Shown here in pieces: positions 53,872-63,084 of a stretch of DNA of 64,000 nucleotides (position 1 is the stretch's first letter; each line of letters begins with the position of its first letter). Made by a program: the position numbers and the translations under genes. Location: positions 1-64,000 of the forward strand of contig JAOARP010000039.1 in NCBI GenBank assembly GCA_025210525.1. The letters are read 5' to 3'. The notes beneath the pieces were generated by a model, which worked only from the letters and a program-made list of their open reading frames with translations, had not been told where the DNA came from and made no database searches. This stretch comes from Marinisporobacter sp. Lineage in GTDB: Bacteria > Bacillota > Clostridia > Peptostreptococcales > Thermotaleaceae.

Positions 53872-54057
53872 ATGCACGAATATAAATTTGTTAAAATCAA
53901 TCTTAGTGCCTTTGGGCGTAAACCCAAAGAAGATCATCACGAAGTAATTGAAAAATATGCTAAAGAAGGTTGGCGTTTAGTTCAAATATTCGCTCCAGCA
54001 ACTTCAGGTTACGGTTCAGCAAATCATTATGAAATAATCTTTGAAAAACAAAAATAA
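53872..54057 (+). CDS. DUF4177-family protein (61 aa)
   Basis: A 61-residue protein, MHEYKFVKINLSAFGRKPKE... with the signature EVIEKYAKEGWRLVQIFAPAT followed by NHYEIIFEKQK, matching the DUF4177 fold (a beta sheet with one helix, often in Firmicutes). AGGAGG lies 7 bases before the ATG. Function is unknown. A promoter-like TATAAT (53835-53840) precedes it. A complex dyad structure begins 2 bp after the stop codon. Confidence 0.85.
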   Translation: MHEYKFVKINLSAFGRKPKEDHHEVIEKYAKEGWRLVQIFAPATSGYGSANHYEIIFEKQK

Positions 54058-54059
54058 TA

Positions 54060-54111
54060 GATACTATCGCTGGCACAAAATCTTATCCTAGCGACTAAGT
54101 TTTGTAGTATC
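54060..54111 (+). other. Interleaved dyad structure (possible structured RNA or DNA element)
   Basis: Outer arms GATACTA (54060-54066) and TAGTATC (54105-54111) enclose two interleaved arm pairs: TCGCTGG (54067-54073) with CCTAGCGA-type 54088-54094, and CAAAATCTTA (54076-54085) with TAAGTTTTG (54096-54104). The hairpin loop therefore complements a bulge in its own stem. There is no T-run, so it is not a simple terminator. Confidence 0.5.
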
Positions 54112-54253
54112 CACTTCTTTTCATGATCCCACGAGATACAAACCAAATAATTCTTTGGGCTAACTTACAAATCCCTATCACCTTATATATTTTTTATTAT
54201 ATTTTGAAATGTTATTTACAATATAATAGAGTCTAGGAACAATGGGTGTTTTT

Positions 54254-54412
54254 TTAATAAATAGAATCATTCTTCGCTAAAATTCTATTTTGTCTTGCGA
54301 TAGCTCTAGGAATCAGCTTCAGTTTAAATTTTAAAACTCCATAATTATCATGAGCGCTACCACTAGAAACGCCATTAGGATAATAATAGTCGTCTTTACA
54401 ATAGTATGACAT
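54254..54412 (-). CDS. Small hypothetical protein (52 aa)
   Basis: A 52-residue frame starting MSYYCKDDYYYPNGVSSGSA and ending KLKLIPRAIARQNRILAKND followed by SIY. A Tyr/Asp/Gly-rich first half and a basic second half. A weak GGGAG lies 9 bases before the ATG. No family is recognised. It lies 27 bp after the 179-residue membrane protein gene on the same strand, so it could be cotranscribed. Coding status is uncertain. Confidence 0.4.
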   Translation of the reverse strand: MSYYCKDDYYYPNGVSSGSAHDNYGVLKFKLKLIPRAIARQNRILAKNDSIY

Positions 54413-54439
54413 TCTGTTGCTCCCAGGTTCTTTATTATG

Positions 54440-54979
54440 TTAGTTTTTCTTTCTTATTAGTACTCTTAAAAAAATAAATAATCCATAAACAATTGATATG
54501 CAACTGACAAGTTTTATAACATAATATTTTATTAACCTCTTATTCGTATGTTTTGAGTTTATTAATTCTATCTTATCATTTTTAAATTTAAATACATTGT
54601 CACTAGTTAAATCTATCAGAGCATCTGAATCACCATTGTAATCTAGTTTATTCTCATAAAGAGCAAAATCTTCATTACTATATCTATTTAAAATTGCATC
54701 CTTTTCAAAAACAGCATATCCAATAGGTTTTTCTTCAATTGTAGTTTTAAATAGAACGATTAAACCAAATTCAGTGTTAAGTTTATCAATAACATTTATA
54801 TTTATTTCAAATGTCTTCTTTGTCTCTTCTCTTATTTGTTGAGTAATATAGTTTTCAACATTATTGCCATTGATATTATAGATAAAAGTATATTGAAAAC
54901 CTACTAATACTAGACCTAAGATCATAAATATTATCCCAGATTTCAACCTATTATAATTGTTTCTCATCTTTTTATACAT
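54440..54979 (-). CDS. Hypothetical two-span membrane protein (179 aa)
   Basis: A 179-residue protein with an N-terminal span (about 15-33, GIIFMILGLVLVGFQYTFIY), an extracytoplasmic polar domain of about 115 residues and a C-terminal span (about 150-172, YVIKLVSCISIVYGLFIFL) ending RKKN. No cysteine or catalytic motif and no recognised family. AAGGAGACGAAGC precedes the ATG. It lies just downstream of two small open frames on the same strand, so this may be a unit of short accessory genes. Confidence 0.65.
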   Translation of the reverse strand: MYKKMRNNYNRLKSGIIFMILGLVLVGFQYTFIYNINGNNVENYITQQIREETKKTFEININVIDKLNTEFGLIVLFKTTIEEKPIGYAVFEKDAILNRYSNEDFALYENKLDYNGDSDALIDLTSDNVFKFKNDKIELINSKHTNKRLIKYYVIKLVSCISIVYGLFIFLRVLIRKKN

Positions 54980-55025
54980 TGCTTCGTCTCCTTATTAATC
55001 AATACAAGTCATAAGTAATAACCCC

Positions 55026-55121
55026 TTAGCTTTTCCTTGTCTTGTCATTTTTTATAAAAACAATAATTAAAAAACATACAAAGATTAACCAGCTATAACC
55101 ATTACTCGCATTGTAACCCAT
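55026..55121 (-). CDS. Possible 31-aa membrane peptide
   Basis: A 31-residue frame, MGYNASNGYSWLIFVCFLII then VFIKNDKTRKS, with one hydrophobic span and a basic tail. The Gly/Tyr/Asn start and single span recall YjcZ-type small spore proteins. It begins 6 bp after the preceding small gene, but no clear ribosome binding site is seen; translation may be coupled. Low certainty. Confidence 0.35.
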   Translation of the reverse strand: MGYNASNGYSWLIFVCFLIIVFIKNDKTRKS

Positions 55122-55127
55122 TGGCGC

Positions 55128-55295
55128 TTATTTCAAAAGTCTTTCAGTATCAATTTTTTCACTTAGCTTTTTCAATTCCTCTATCATATTTATTAATTCT
55201 GTATCTTTTCTATCTCCTAATAATGCTTTTTTCTCTATTGTTAATTTGAATAGGCTTAGTGATATTAAATCTAATTCCCTTTTGCTTAATTCCAT
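55128..55295 (-). CDS. Small hypothetical helical protein (55 aa)
   Basis: A 55-residue charged helical protein starting MELSKRELDLISLSLFKLTI and ending EELKKLSEKIDTERLLK. GAGGGGG lies 7 bases before the ATG. The pattern is a helical hairpin with no known motif. It leads a run of short minus-strand frames towards 54.4 kb. The 375-bp spacer upstream of it (55296-55670) contains a bidirectional terminator at 55571-55620 and otherwise only degenerate sequence. Confidence 0.55.
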   Translation of the reverse strand: MELSKRELDLISLSLFKLTIEKKALLGDRKDTELINMIEELKKLSEKIDTERLLK

Positions 55296-55570
55296 ATGTA
55301 TCCCCCTCTACAATCCCTCTAAAACTGTACATTATATGGATTAATTACTTAAGTACATTTTAAACGTTCATCATTGCAAAATTTGTCGTGATATGACGGT
55401 GAATAGAAATATTTATGAAGTTTCACATTATCATAAAAAAGACCAAAGTTGACAGTAATAAGATCTATGATGATTTTGTACTTCTCTCAAAATACAACAC
55501 ATATTGCTTACACATATACAAGGGTGCATACTTACAATTAATATAAATTTTGAAGTCTAAAAAAATATAT

Positions 55571-55620
55571 AAAAATGTTAAAACCAGCAGTTTTTAACCC
55601 TGCTAGCTTTAACATTTTTT
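55571..55620. terminator. Bidirectional terminator
   Basis: AAAAATGTTAAA and TTTAACATTTTTT form the outer stem with an inner AGCAG/CTGCT pairing. T-runs exist on both strands. It lies downstream of the phospholipase-domain gene. Confidence 0.75.
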
Positions 55621-55670
55621 GTTCTGTGCTAAAAGTAACATAGGTCTTATTCATATATTTTATAATAGCA

Positions 55671-56321
55671 CTAACGAGAAAACCATTTACTTATAATAAT
55701 TGCCCATTTATCTCCCTGTACAACATAAGGAGCTAAACAATCGACTAATTCATCATCACACGTGCTACAAAAATATCCTTTTTTACCATAACAAAGATCA
55801 TGAGCTTTACAGCATGCATCAACAGGACTTATAGGCGCCCCTGGTCCACTACACCCTGGTCCACACCAATTACCGTAAATACAAGGAATTCCTTCTTTAT
55901 TGATCTTTTCTTTTTCACTATAATTTTTCTCTGATTCTTCAAGTTTTTTTAATTCTTGTTTAAATTTTTCATCATACTCCTTTAAAACAATTTGTTGAAT
56001 ATGATTATTTGATAGATTATAGCCTTTCATAATTTCTTTTCCATTCTCTTCTTCTATGATGCTTCCAAAGACATGATAATCCTGTTTATTTTTAACCAAT
56101 ACAAGCTTTACCTGATTTTCTTTTAACCCTACAACCATAAAAGATATATTCAAATCTTTTATTTTAAATTTTTCTGCTTTTATTACGGTATATTCTTTTG
56201 ACTTAATTTTATTTTGCTTCATCAGTCTATTCAGAAATATTCTAATACCTTTATTATGTTCTATATATCTCATTAAATATTTTAATTCCTTCATTTCTAA
56301 TTTTATCGAGGAATTTTTCAT
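55671..56321 (-). CDS. Phospholipase A2-domain protein
   Basis: A 216-residue protein. Residues 1-140 form a mixed alpha/beta region of unknown type with a Lys/Glu-rich helix (about 113-142). Residues 147-205 carry a secreted-PLA2-like core: the calcium loop YGNWCGPGC (149-157), the catalytic motif DACCKAHDLCY (168-178, His174-Asp175), and a later Cys/Asp cluster (CSTCDDELVDC). It would hydrolyse the sn-2 acyl bond of phospholipids with Ca2+. No signal peptide is visible, which is odd for a disulfide-rich fold. AAGGAAGGAGTGG precedes the ATG. It stands alone between accessory small genes and gltB. Whether it acts on host, phage or self membranes is unknown. Confidence 0.82.
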   Translation of the reverse strand: MKNSSIKLEMKELKYLMRYIEHNKGIRIFLNRLMKQNKIKSKEYTVIKAEKFKIKDLNISFMVVGLKENQVKLVLVKNKQDYHVFGSIIEEENGKEIMKGYNLSNNHIQQIVLKEYDEKFKQELKKLEESEKNYSEKEKINKEGIPCIYGNWCGPGCSGPGAPISPVDACCKAHDLCYGKKGYFCSTCDDELVDCLAPYVVQGDKWAIIISKWFSR

Positions 56322-56590
56322 CTTTTATCCACTCCTTCCTTCAATAAATTTAATACTTCCTAAGCATTCTTCTACTATAATCATATGATTCGTAATCATT
56401 AAATGATTTTTTATCCTACCCTAGACAAGCCTCCTTTTCCTCATGGAATGCATGACGCAACAACCAAACCTTCTTTTATTTTTTTATCCATATTTTTATT
56501 TGTATTTCATCCTTTGAAATCGCAACAAATCGTCAGGCTTTTAATTCGTGTGGAATATTCCGAATTTATATTTTTTTGCAGTTTTCTCTA

Positions 56591-56619
56591 TTGACAATTT
56601 CTCATTCTTTCGCTATACT
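56591..56619 (+). promoter_or_regulatory. Sigma-A-type promoter of gltBD
   Basis: TTGACA (56591-56596), 17-base spacer, TATACT (56614-56619). The transcript would have about 110 nt of leader before gltB. The rest of the spacer from 56322 is AT-rich and shows no gene; I looked for T-box and glutamine-type motifs and saw none. Confidence 0.75.
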
Positions 56620-56735
56620 TAACCCTAAAACCAGAAATTTGTCGAATTTTTTTGATAATTTTCACAAAATTATTCTTTTATGAATTAACAATATTTCACT
56701 AGATGAAAAGATTATTAGTTATAGGAGGTCTTATG

Positions 56736-59700
56736 ATGAATGAAATGGATCTTTTCCCTCAAAAACAAGGTCTTTATGACCCGTCATTTGAAAAAGGTAG
56801 CTGTGGTGTAGGTTTCATTGCCGATATTACAGGTGAAAAATCAAATGCAATCATTAGAAATGGTCTACAAATCTTAAAAAACATGTCCCATAGAGGGGCT
56901 ACTGGTGCAGACCCAGAAACAGGAGATGGTGCAGGAATTTCTATTCAAATTCCTCATGAATTCTTTACTTCTGAATTAGAAAAAATGAAAATATCTCTTC
57001 CAAAAGAAGGCGATTATGCAGTAGGTATGATCTTTTTACCTATGGAGCCTAATGCACGCTATTATTGCGAAGGTGTTTTTGAAAGAATTCTTCTTGAAGA
57101 AGGTCAAAAACTCATAGGATGGAGAAATGTTCCCCTTAACGACAAGGCTTGTGGTGTATCTGCCCAAGGAACAAGACCTGTTGTTCAACAAATTTTCATC
57201 CATAGAAATGGTCAAGATCCTCATATTTTTGAAAGAAAGCTCTATGTTGTAAGAAAAAGAATTGAAAAAATAATTAGTGATGCAGCAAAGCCTTATACGG
57301 AAGCATTTTACGTATGCAGTTTATCTTCCCGAACAATTGTATACAAAGGACAATTTTTAGCACATCAAATAGAAGATTTTTATCCTGAGCTAAAAAATCC
57401 TCAATTAAAAAGTGCCATTGCTACTGTTCATCAACGATATAGTACAAATACATTTCCATCATGGAGACTAGCTCATCCTTATCGTTATATCTCCCATAAT
57501 GGTGAAATCAATACCATTAGAGGAAATATTAAATGGATGCATGCAAGAGAAAGTGTCCTTACCTCTAAATTATTTGGTGATGACTTTGAAAAAGTACTTC
57601 CTATTGTTCAACCAAATAGCAGTGATTCTTGTAATTTAGATAATGTTTTTGAGCTACTTGTACTAAATGGTTATTCCATGCCCCATGCCATAAAAATGCT
57701 TATGCCTGAAGCTTGGAGATATTACAAGTCAATGCCTCAAAATCTTAGATCTTTTTATGAATATCATGAAGGGTTAATCGAGCCTTGGGATGGACCTGCA
57801 ACAATTGTATTCACTGATGGTGTTCAAGTAGGAGCCAGCCTTGATCGAAATGGTCTTAGACCTGCAAGATATATGGTTACAAAGGACAACATGGTAATCC
57901 TTGCTTCTGAATCAGGTGTCCTTAAAGTAGCTGAAAAAAATATTCTTAAAAAAGGGAAATTAGGTCCAGGACAAATTTTTGTTGTAGATACAAAAGAAAA
58001 TAAGATTTTAGAAGATGAAGAAATTAAAGAAACTCTTTCAAATGAAAAGGGTTATGCAAAGTGGATTGAAGAAAACGAAATTGATTTAAATACCATCAAG
58101 TTAAATAAAGATTTACCAAGAATGGATCAAGACACACTTGTAGAAAAACAAAAAGTCTTTGGGTTTACAGAAGAGGAACTAAGAAGAGTTATTGCACCAA
58201 TGGCTCAAAAAAGTAAGGAAGCTATTGGCTCCATGGGAAATGACGCTCCCCTAGCAATTCTTTCTGACAAGCCTGTACTACTATTTAATTATTTTAGACA
58301 GCTTTTTGCACAAGTAACCAATCCACCTATTGATCCAATTCGTGAGAAAAAGGTTATGTCCTTAAACCAATACATTGGTCGTTCAGGAAATATATTGAAA
58401 AAAATCAACGAGAAGAAGCCAAATAAATTTATAGAGCTTGAGCAGCCTATTCTTTATGCAGAGAAAATAGAAAGAATAAAAAATATCAATATAGATACTT
58501 TAAGGAGTATCACAATTCCAATTATTTTTGAAGCAGATCAATATGAAAAAGGATTAAAGGATGCCCTTGACTCTTTGATAAAGAGAGTTGAAGAAAGTAT
58601 TTCACAAGGATATCGCATCATCATTTTAAGTGATCAAAATGTTGATCGCTATCGTGCTCCTATTCCAAGTCTTTTGGCAGTAAGTGCTGTTCATAATCAC
58701 TTAATAGAAAATAAACTTAGAACAAAGGTTGATTTAGTCATTGAAACTGGAGAAGCCCGTGATCCATTCCATATGGCACTCCTTCTAGGTTATGGTGCTA
58801 CAGCAATACACCCATACCTAGCCCTTGAATCCATCAATGATCTTGTGAAAAAACAGCTTTATATAGAAAACATCAACATAAAAGAAGCTAGTATGAATTA
58901 TGTAAGAGCTTTAGGCTATGGAATTCGAAAAATTACATCAAAAATGGGTATTTCAACTTTAAGAAGTTTTAATGGAGCACAAATTTTCGAAGTAGTAGGA
59001 ATAGATGAAAAAATTGTTCAAAAATATTTTACAGATACACCTTGTCGTTTATCTGGAATGAAAATGGATAGCATTGCAAAGGAAACTTTAATACGTCACC
59101 AGAAAGCCTTTGAGATCAAAAATAGCACACAAGAATTAGAGATGGGTGGTCAAATTCATTGGAGAAAAAATAATGAAACCCATATATTTAATCCAGATAC
59201 CATCTCAAAGCTTCAGCAATCTTGTAGAACAAATGATTATGGTTTATTTAAAGAATATTCATCCCTTGTAAATAATCAACCAAAAAAATTAAAAACCATT
59301 CGAGGTCTTTTAAACTTTAAAACGGCTAATCCTGTACCAATAGATGAAGTAGAATCTGTTGAATCTATTATTAAGCGATTTGCAACAGGAGCTATGTCCT
59401 TTGGTTCTCTTGGTAAAGAAGTTCACGAAACACTAGCCATCGCTATGAACCGTATGGGTGGAAAAAGTAATTCAGGTGAAGGTGGCGAGGATGATGCTCG
59501 TTATATCCAAACTGAAAATGGTGATTATAAACGAAGTGCTATCAAACAAATAGCTGCTGCAAGATTTGGTGTTACAACTAATTACCTTATCAATGCAGAT
59601 GAACTTCAAATAAAAGTAGCCCAAGGTGCAAAACCTGGTGAAGGAGGACACCTTCCTGGTAAAAAAGTAACAAAAGAAATCGCAAGGGTACGTCATTCAC

Positions 59701-61271
59701 TACCTGGCATCGATTTGATTTCTCCTCCGCCACACCATGATATCTATTCTATAGAAGATTTGGAGCAATTGATTTTTGATTTAAAAAATGTAAATCCTTC
59801 GTCACGTGTTAGTGTAAAACTCGTTTCTGAATCAGGTGTAGGTACTGTAGCAGCAGGAGTTGCAAAGGGTAGTGCAGATATGGTTTTAATCAGTGGACAT
59901 GATGGTGGAACAGGTGCTTCTCCCCTTACATCCATAAAAACAGCTGGAATGCCTTGGGAGCTTGGTCTTGCTGAAACACAACAAACGTTACTTCTGAATA
60001 ATCTTAGAAGTAGAATTTCAGTACAAGTTGATGGACAAATGAGAACAGGACGTGATGTAGTCATCGGTGCCCTTCTTGGTGCAGAGGAATTTGGTTTTGC
60101 AACTGCTCCCCTTGTAGTATGTGGATGTATTATGATGCGTCAGTGCCATAATAACACTTGTCCTGTAGGGGTTGCTACTCAAGATCCAGAGCTTAGAAAA
60201 CATTTCCAAGGAAAACCAGAGCATGTAATCAATTTCTTCCGCTTCATTGCCACGGAAGTTCGTGAAATCATGAGCCAGCTAGGTTTTAGAACAATGGATG
60301 AAATGGTTGGAAGAGTAGATATCCTTCGTGTAAATGAAGCTAATAAACACTGGAAAACAAAGGATCTTGATTTAAATGCTATTCTATACCGTCCAGAGTT
60401 ACCAATACGTTTTGGACAAAGAAAAACACAAGACCAAGCAGATCCAACAATAGAAGTACTTGATAGAAAACTTCTTGACATAACAAAACCTGCTTTAGAA
60501 AAGGGTGTAAAGGTAAAAGAATCTTTCCCTATTCAAAATATAGACCGTACAGTAGGTGCTATGCTTTCTGGACAAATAATAAAACTTTATGGTAAAGAAG
60601 GACTTCCAGAAGATACGATTGATCTTACCTTTGTAGGAACATCTGGTCAAAGCTTTGGTGCCTTTGCTGTAAATGGACTCACATTACGCCTTTATGGAGA
60701 TAGCAATGATTACCTTGGTAAAGGATTATCTGGCGGTAAAATCATTGTAACACCAAATAAAGAAGCAAGCCTTATTTCTATAGAAAACATTATTGCAGGA
60801 AATACCCTCCTATACGGAGCAACTTCTGGAGAAGCCTATATTAGCGGAAATGTAGGTGAAAGATTTGCCGTTAGAAATAGTGGTGCTATTGCTATTGTTG
60901 AAGGGGTAGGAGATCATGGCTGTGAATATATGACAGGAGGACGTGTTGTCATTCTTGGAAAAACAGGTAGAAATTTTGGTGCTGGTATGAGTGGGGGCAT
61001 TGCCTATGTATTAGATGAAGAAAAGAATTTTAGTACAAAATGCAACTTCGAACTCATTCAGTTAGAGCTTTTAACAACAGATGATTTTGAATTTGTTAAA
61101 AACCTTCTTGAAAAACATATTCGTTATACAGATAGTACAAAGGCAAAAGAAATCCTTGAAAACTGGGATATCTATAAGGATAAATTTGTAAGAGCTATTA
61201 GTCCTCAATACAAAGAAATCATCGAAAATACGAAAGATACAGATAGACAGGTGGTGAAGGATCATGAATAA
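56736..61271 (+). CDS. gltB: Glutamate synthase, large (alpha) subunit
   Basis: A 1511-residue enzyme transferring the glutamine amide to 2-oxoglutarate. Order: an N-terminal class II glutaminase domain whose nucleophile Cys (KGSCGVGFIADITG, about residue 23) follows a short propeptide; a central domain; the FMN/3Fe-4S synthase domain (RFATGAMSFGSLGKEVHE near 895, GEGGEDDARY, VAQGAKPGEGGHLPGKKV, MRQCHNNTCPVGVATQ with the cluster cysteines near 1145); and a C-terminal beta-helix (GLSGGKIIVTPN, GRNFGAGMSGGIAYVLDE). The full length is typical. I start at the ATG at 56736, because AGGAGG is 7 bases upstream; an in-frame ATG at 56703 lies before that site. It overlaps gltD by 8 bp, suggesting coupled translation. 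Confidence 0.97.
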   Translation: MNEMDLFPQKQGLYDPSFEKGSCGVGFIADITGEKSNAIIRNGLQILKNMSHRGATGADPETGDGAGISIQIPHEFFTSELEKMKISLPKEGDYAVGMIFLPMEPNARYYCEGVFERILLEEGQKLIGWRNVPLNDKACGVSAQGTRPVVQQIFIHRNGQDPHIFERKLYVVRKRIEKIISDAAKPYTEAFYVCSLSSRTIVYKGQFLAHQIEDFYPELKNPQLKSAIATVHQRYSTNTFPSWRLAHPYRYISHNGEINTIRGNIKWMHARESVLTSKLFGDDFEKVLPIVQPNSSDSCNLDNVFELLVLNGYSMPHAIKMLMPEAWRYYKSMPQNLRSFYEYHEGLIEPWDGPATIVFTDGVQVGASLDRNGLRPARYMVTKDNMVILASESGVLKVAEKNILKKGKLGPGQIFVVDTKENKILEDEEIKETLSNEKGYAKWIEENEIDLNTIKLNKDLPRMDQDTLVEKQKVFGFTEEELRRVIAPMAQKSKEAIGSMGNDAPLAILSDKPVLLFNYFRQLFAQVTNPPIDPIREKKVMSLNQYIGRSGNILKKINEKKPNKFIELEQPILYAEKIERIKNINIDTLRSITIPIIFEADQYEKGLKDALDSLIKRVEESISQGYRIIILSDQNVDRYRAPIPSLLAVSAVHNHLIENKLRTKVDLVIETGEARDPFHMALLLGYGATAIHPYLALESINDLVKKQLYIENINIKEASMNYVRALGYGIRKITSKMGISTLRSFNGAQIFEVVGIDEKIVQKYFTDTPCRLSGMKMDSIAKETLIRHQKAFEIKNSTQELEMGGQIHWRKNNETHIFNPDTISKLQQSCRTNDYGLFKEYSSLVNNQPKKLKTIRGLLNFKTANPVPIDEVESVESIIKRFATGAMSFGSLGKEVHETLAIAMNRMGGKSNSGEGGEDDARYIQTENGDYKRSAIKQIAAARFGVTTNYLINADELQIKVAQGAKPGEGGHLPGKKVTKEIARVRHSLPGIDLISPPPHHDIYSIEDLEQLIFDLKNVNPSSRVSVKLVSESGVGTVAAGVAKGSADMVLISGHDGGTGASPLTSIKTAGMPWELGLAETQQTLLLNNLRSRISVQVDGQMRTGRDVVIGALLGAEEFGFATAPLVVCGCIMMRQCHNNTCPVGVATQDPELRKHFQGKPEHVINFFRFIATEVREIMSQLGFRTMDEMVGRVDILRVNEANKHWKTKDLDLNAILYRPELPIRFGQRKTQDQADPTIEVLDRKLLDITKPALEKGVKVKESFPIQNIDRTVGAMLSGQIIKLYGKEGLPEDTIDLTFVGTSGQSFGAFAVNGLTLRLYGDSNDYLGKGLSGGKIIVTPNKEASLISIENIIAGNTLLYGATSGEAYISGNVGERFAVRNSGAIAIVEGVGDHGCEYMTGGRVVILGKTGRNFGAGMSGGIAYVLDEEKNFSTKCNFELIQLELLTTDDFEFVKNLLEKHIRYTDSTKAKEILENWDIYKDKFVRAISPQYKEIIENTKDTDRQVVKDHE

Positions 61272-62688
61272 TCAACCCGGATTCAAAATATATAATCGAA
61301 AAAATGCAACAAAAATTCCCGCTGAAGAAAGAATTGAAAATTATAAAAGCTTCTATATTCCTCAATCAGAAGAAGAAATAAAAAAACAAGCATCTCGTTG
61401 TATGGATTGTGGCATAGCCTTTTGTAATAATGCTTGTCCCCTTGGAAATGTTTTACCCGATTTAAACTATTTAGTTTCTCATAATCATTGGAAAAAAGCC
61501 TTTAATATCTTACAAAACACCAATAATTTCCCTGAGTTTACAGGAAGACTCTGTCCCGCTTTATGTGAAGCTTCCTGCTGTTTAGGGATTCATCAAGAAC
61601 CCATGACAAATCGAGAAATAGAACTAAGTATTATCGAAAAATCATTTAAAGAAGGCTGGGTAAAACCTTTATCTCCTGTAATACGAACTGGGCGTAAGGT
61701 TGCCATCATAGGTTCTGGTCCTTCTGGACTTGCAGTAGCCCAGCAGCTTGTAAGAGCAGGTCATCATGTAACTGTATTTGAAAGATCTGAAAATATAGGA
61801 GGAATCTTAGCTTTAGGTATTCCAGATTATAAGCTAGAAAAATGGGTCATTGATCGAAGAGTCAAACAAATGGAAGAAGAAGGAGTTCACTTCACAACAA
61901 ATACAAATGTAGGAATAGATATCTCCGTTGAAGCCTTAAAAGAAAAATATGACGCTATTTGCTTAGCAGGTGGATCAACAATTCCTCGAGATTTAGACGT
62001 GAAAGGAAGAGCTTTACATGGCATCCATTTTGCCATGGATTATTTAACACAGCAAAACCGCATTAATCAAGGAAAAGAAATTCCTAAAGAAGAACGTATT
62101 GATGCTTGTGAAAAAAATGTTGTCATCATCGGTGGTGGCGATACAGGTGCAGATTGCCTTGGTGTAGCAATCCGTCAAGGAGCAAAACAAGTTTATCAAT
62201 TAGAATTAATGCCTCAACCACCTGAAAAAAGAACAGAAAAAATGCCATGGCCTGCTTGGCCCATGATTCTACGCACTAACACCTCTCACGAAGAGGGTGG
62301 TGAAAGACAATGGAGCATTGCAACAAAATACTTTTCTGGAGAAAATGGCAAGGTTCAAAAAATTCATTGCATCAAATTAAAATGGAGAGAAGACCTTAAG
62401 GGCAGTCGAAAAATGGAAGAAATCCCAGGAACAGAATTTACATTAGATGCAGAGCTTGTTCTCTTTGCCATGGGATTCCTTCATCCTGAACAATCTAACC
62501 TTCTTGAAAAATTTGGTGTTGAAGTGGATCAAAGAAATAATGTCAAAACAGACGAGCATCATCAAACAAATATTTCAGGAGTATTCGCTTGTGGAGATAT
62601 GAGAACTGGTCAATCCCTTGTATGTAAAGCCATTCATGACGGTAGAATAGCAGCAAAAGCTATAGATCAGTACCTAAAAAATCAATAA
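61264..62688 (+). CDS. gltD: Glutamate synthase, small (beta) subunit
   Basis: A 474-residue NADPH:FAD subunit. N-terminal cysteine clusters for two [4Fe-4S] centres (CMDCGIAFCNNACPLGNVLP, then CPALCEASCCLGI), an FAD loop VAIIGSGPSGLAVAQQLV near 145, an NADPH loop VVIIGGGDTGADCLGVAI near 285 and the C-terminal FACGDMRTGQSLVC. It supplies electrons to the large subunit. Its start lies inside the last codons of gltB, after GGTGGTGAAGGATC, consistent with translational coupling. It is distinct from, but homologous to, the GltD-like module in the 1192-residue fusion at 5.3 kb. Confidence 0.96.
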   Translation: MNNQPGFKIYNRKNATKIPAEERIENYKSFYIPQSEEEIKKQASRCMDCGIAFCNNACPLGNVLPDLNYLVSHNHWKKAFNILQNTNNFPEFTGRLCPALCEASCCLGIHQEPMTNREIELSIIEKSFKEGWVKPLSPVIRTGRKVAIIGSGPSGLAVAQQLVRAGHHVTVFERSENIGGILALGIPDYKLEKWVIDRRVKQMEEEGVHFTTNTNVGIDISVEALKEKYDAICLAGGSTIPRDLDVKGRALHGIHFAMDYLTQQNRINQGKEIPKEERIDACEKNVVIIGGGDTGADCLGVAIRQGAKQVYQLELMPQPPEKRTEKMPWPAWPMILRTNTSHEEGGERQWSIATKYFSGENGKVQKIHCIKLKWREDLKGSRKMEEIPGTEFTLDAELVLFAMGFLHPEQSNLLEKFGVEVDQRNNVKTDEHHQTNISGVFACGDMRTGQSLVCKAIHDGRIAAKAIDQYLKNQ

Positions 62689-62695
62689 AAATCAT

Positions 62696-62732
62696 AAACA
62701 GAGCTGAGAAACTATTCTTAGCTCTGTTTTAT
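62696..62732 (+). terminator. Terminator of gltBD
   Basis: AAACAGAGCT pairs with AGCTCTGTTT around a 13-base loop, followed by TATCC. The end of a small minus-strand gene overlaps the 3' arm. Confidence 0.75.
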
Positions 62733-62887
62733 CCTTCTTCTCTTTGGTACTCTACCACTTTTCTAATCCGATTCCATCGATTAGCAATTCTAAAGGCTAC
62801 CTTAGTAGCTTTAGGATTACTTAAATCACATAATTTAAAAAATTGTTTTTCTTGTTTCTTCATTAGTTCCTCTAGATTTATAATCAT
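62729..62887 (-). CDS. Small hypothetical protein (52 aa)
   Basis: A basic 52-residue helical protein starting MIINLEELMKKQEKQFFKLC and ending RIRKVVEYQREEG. AAGGGGTG lies 10 bases before the ATG. I considered the Spo0E-like phosphatase family but its signature is absent. Its stop codon lies at the edge of the gltBD terminator. The role is unknown. Confidence 0.5.
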   Translation of the reverse strand: MIINLEELMKKQEKQFFKLCDLSNPKATKVAFRIANRWNRIRKVVEYQREEG

Positions 62888-63045
62888 TGTGCAACTTGCA
62901 CCCCTTCATAATCATTTTTATTAGTATGCCCCTACTACCTGTCCAATTTTCCTATTATAGCCATTATTTATTCTATTTATCTTATTCTAGTAAGAACATT
63001 GAATGTTCCTAAAAATATGAAACGATGCTCTTAACAATATAAAAA

Positions 63046-63082
63046 TGTGCTATACTCATAAAGCCTATAAGTACAGCACATC
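63046..63082 (-). terminator. Terminator of the MBL-fold gene
   Basis: On the minus strand ATGTGCT pairs with AGCACAT around a 22-base loop and is followed by TTTTATATTG. Confidence 0.65.
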
Positions 63083-63084
63083 TT

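Noticed and set aside
55380-55560. Short coding fragments in the spacer upstream of the 55-aa gene
   Set aside because: Frames such as MTVNRNIYEVSHYHKKDQS stop quickly, have no ribosome binding site and match nothing I recognise.
56322-56735. T-box or glutamine riboswitch in front of gltB
   Set aside because: No T-box sequence, specifier hairpin or terminator is visible; only a normal promoter and leader.
62729-62887. Spo0E-like aspartyl phosphatase
   Set aside because: The size is right, but the family's conserved core motif is not found in the 52-residue translation.
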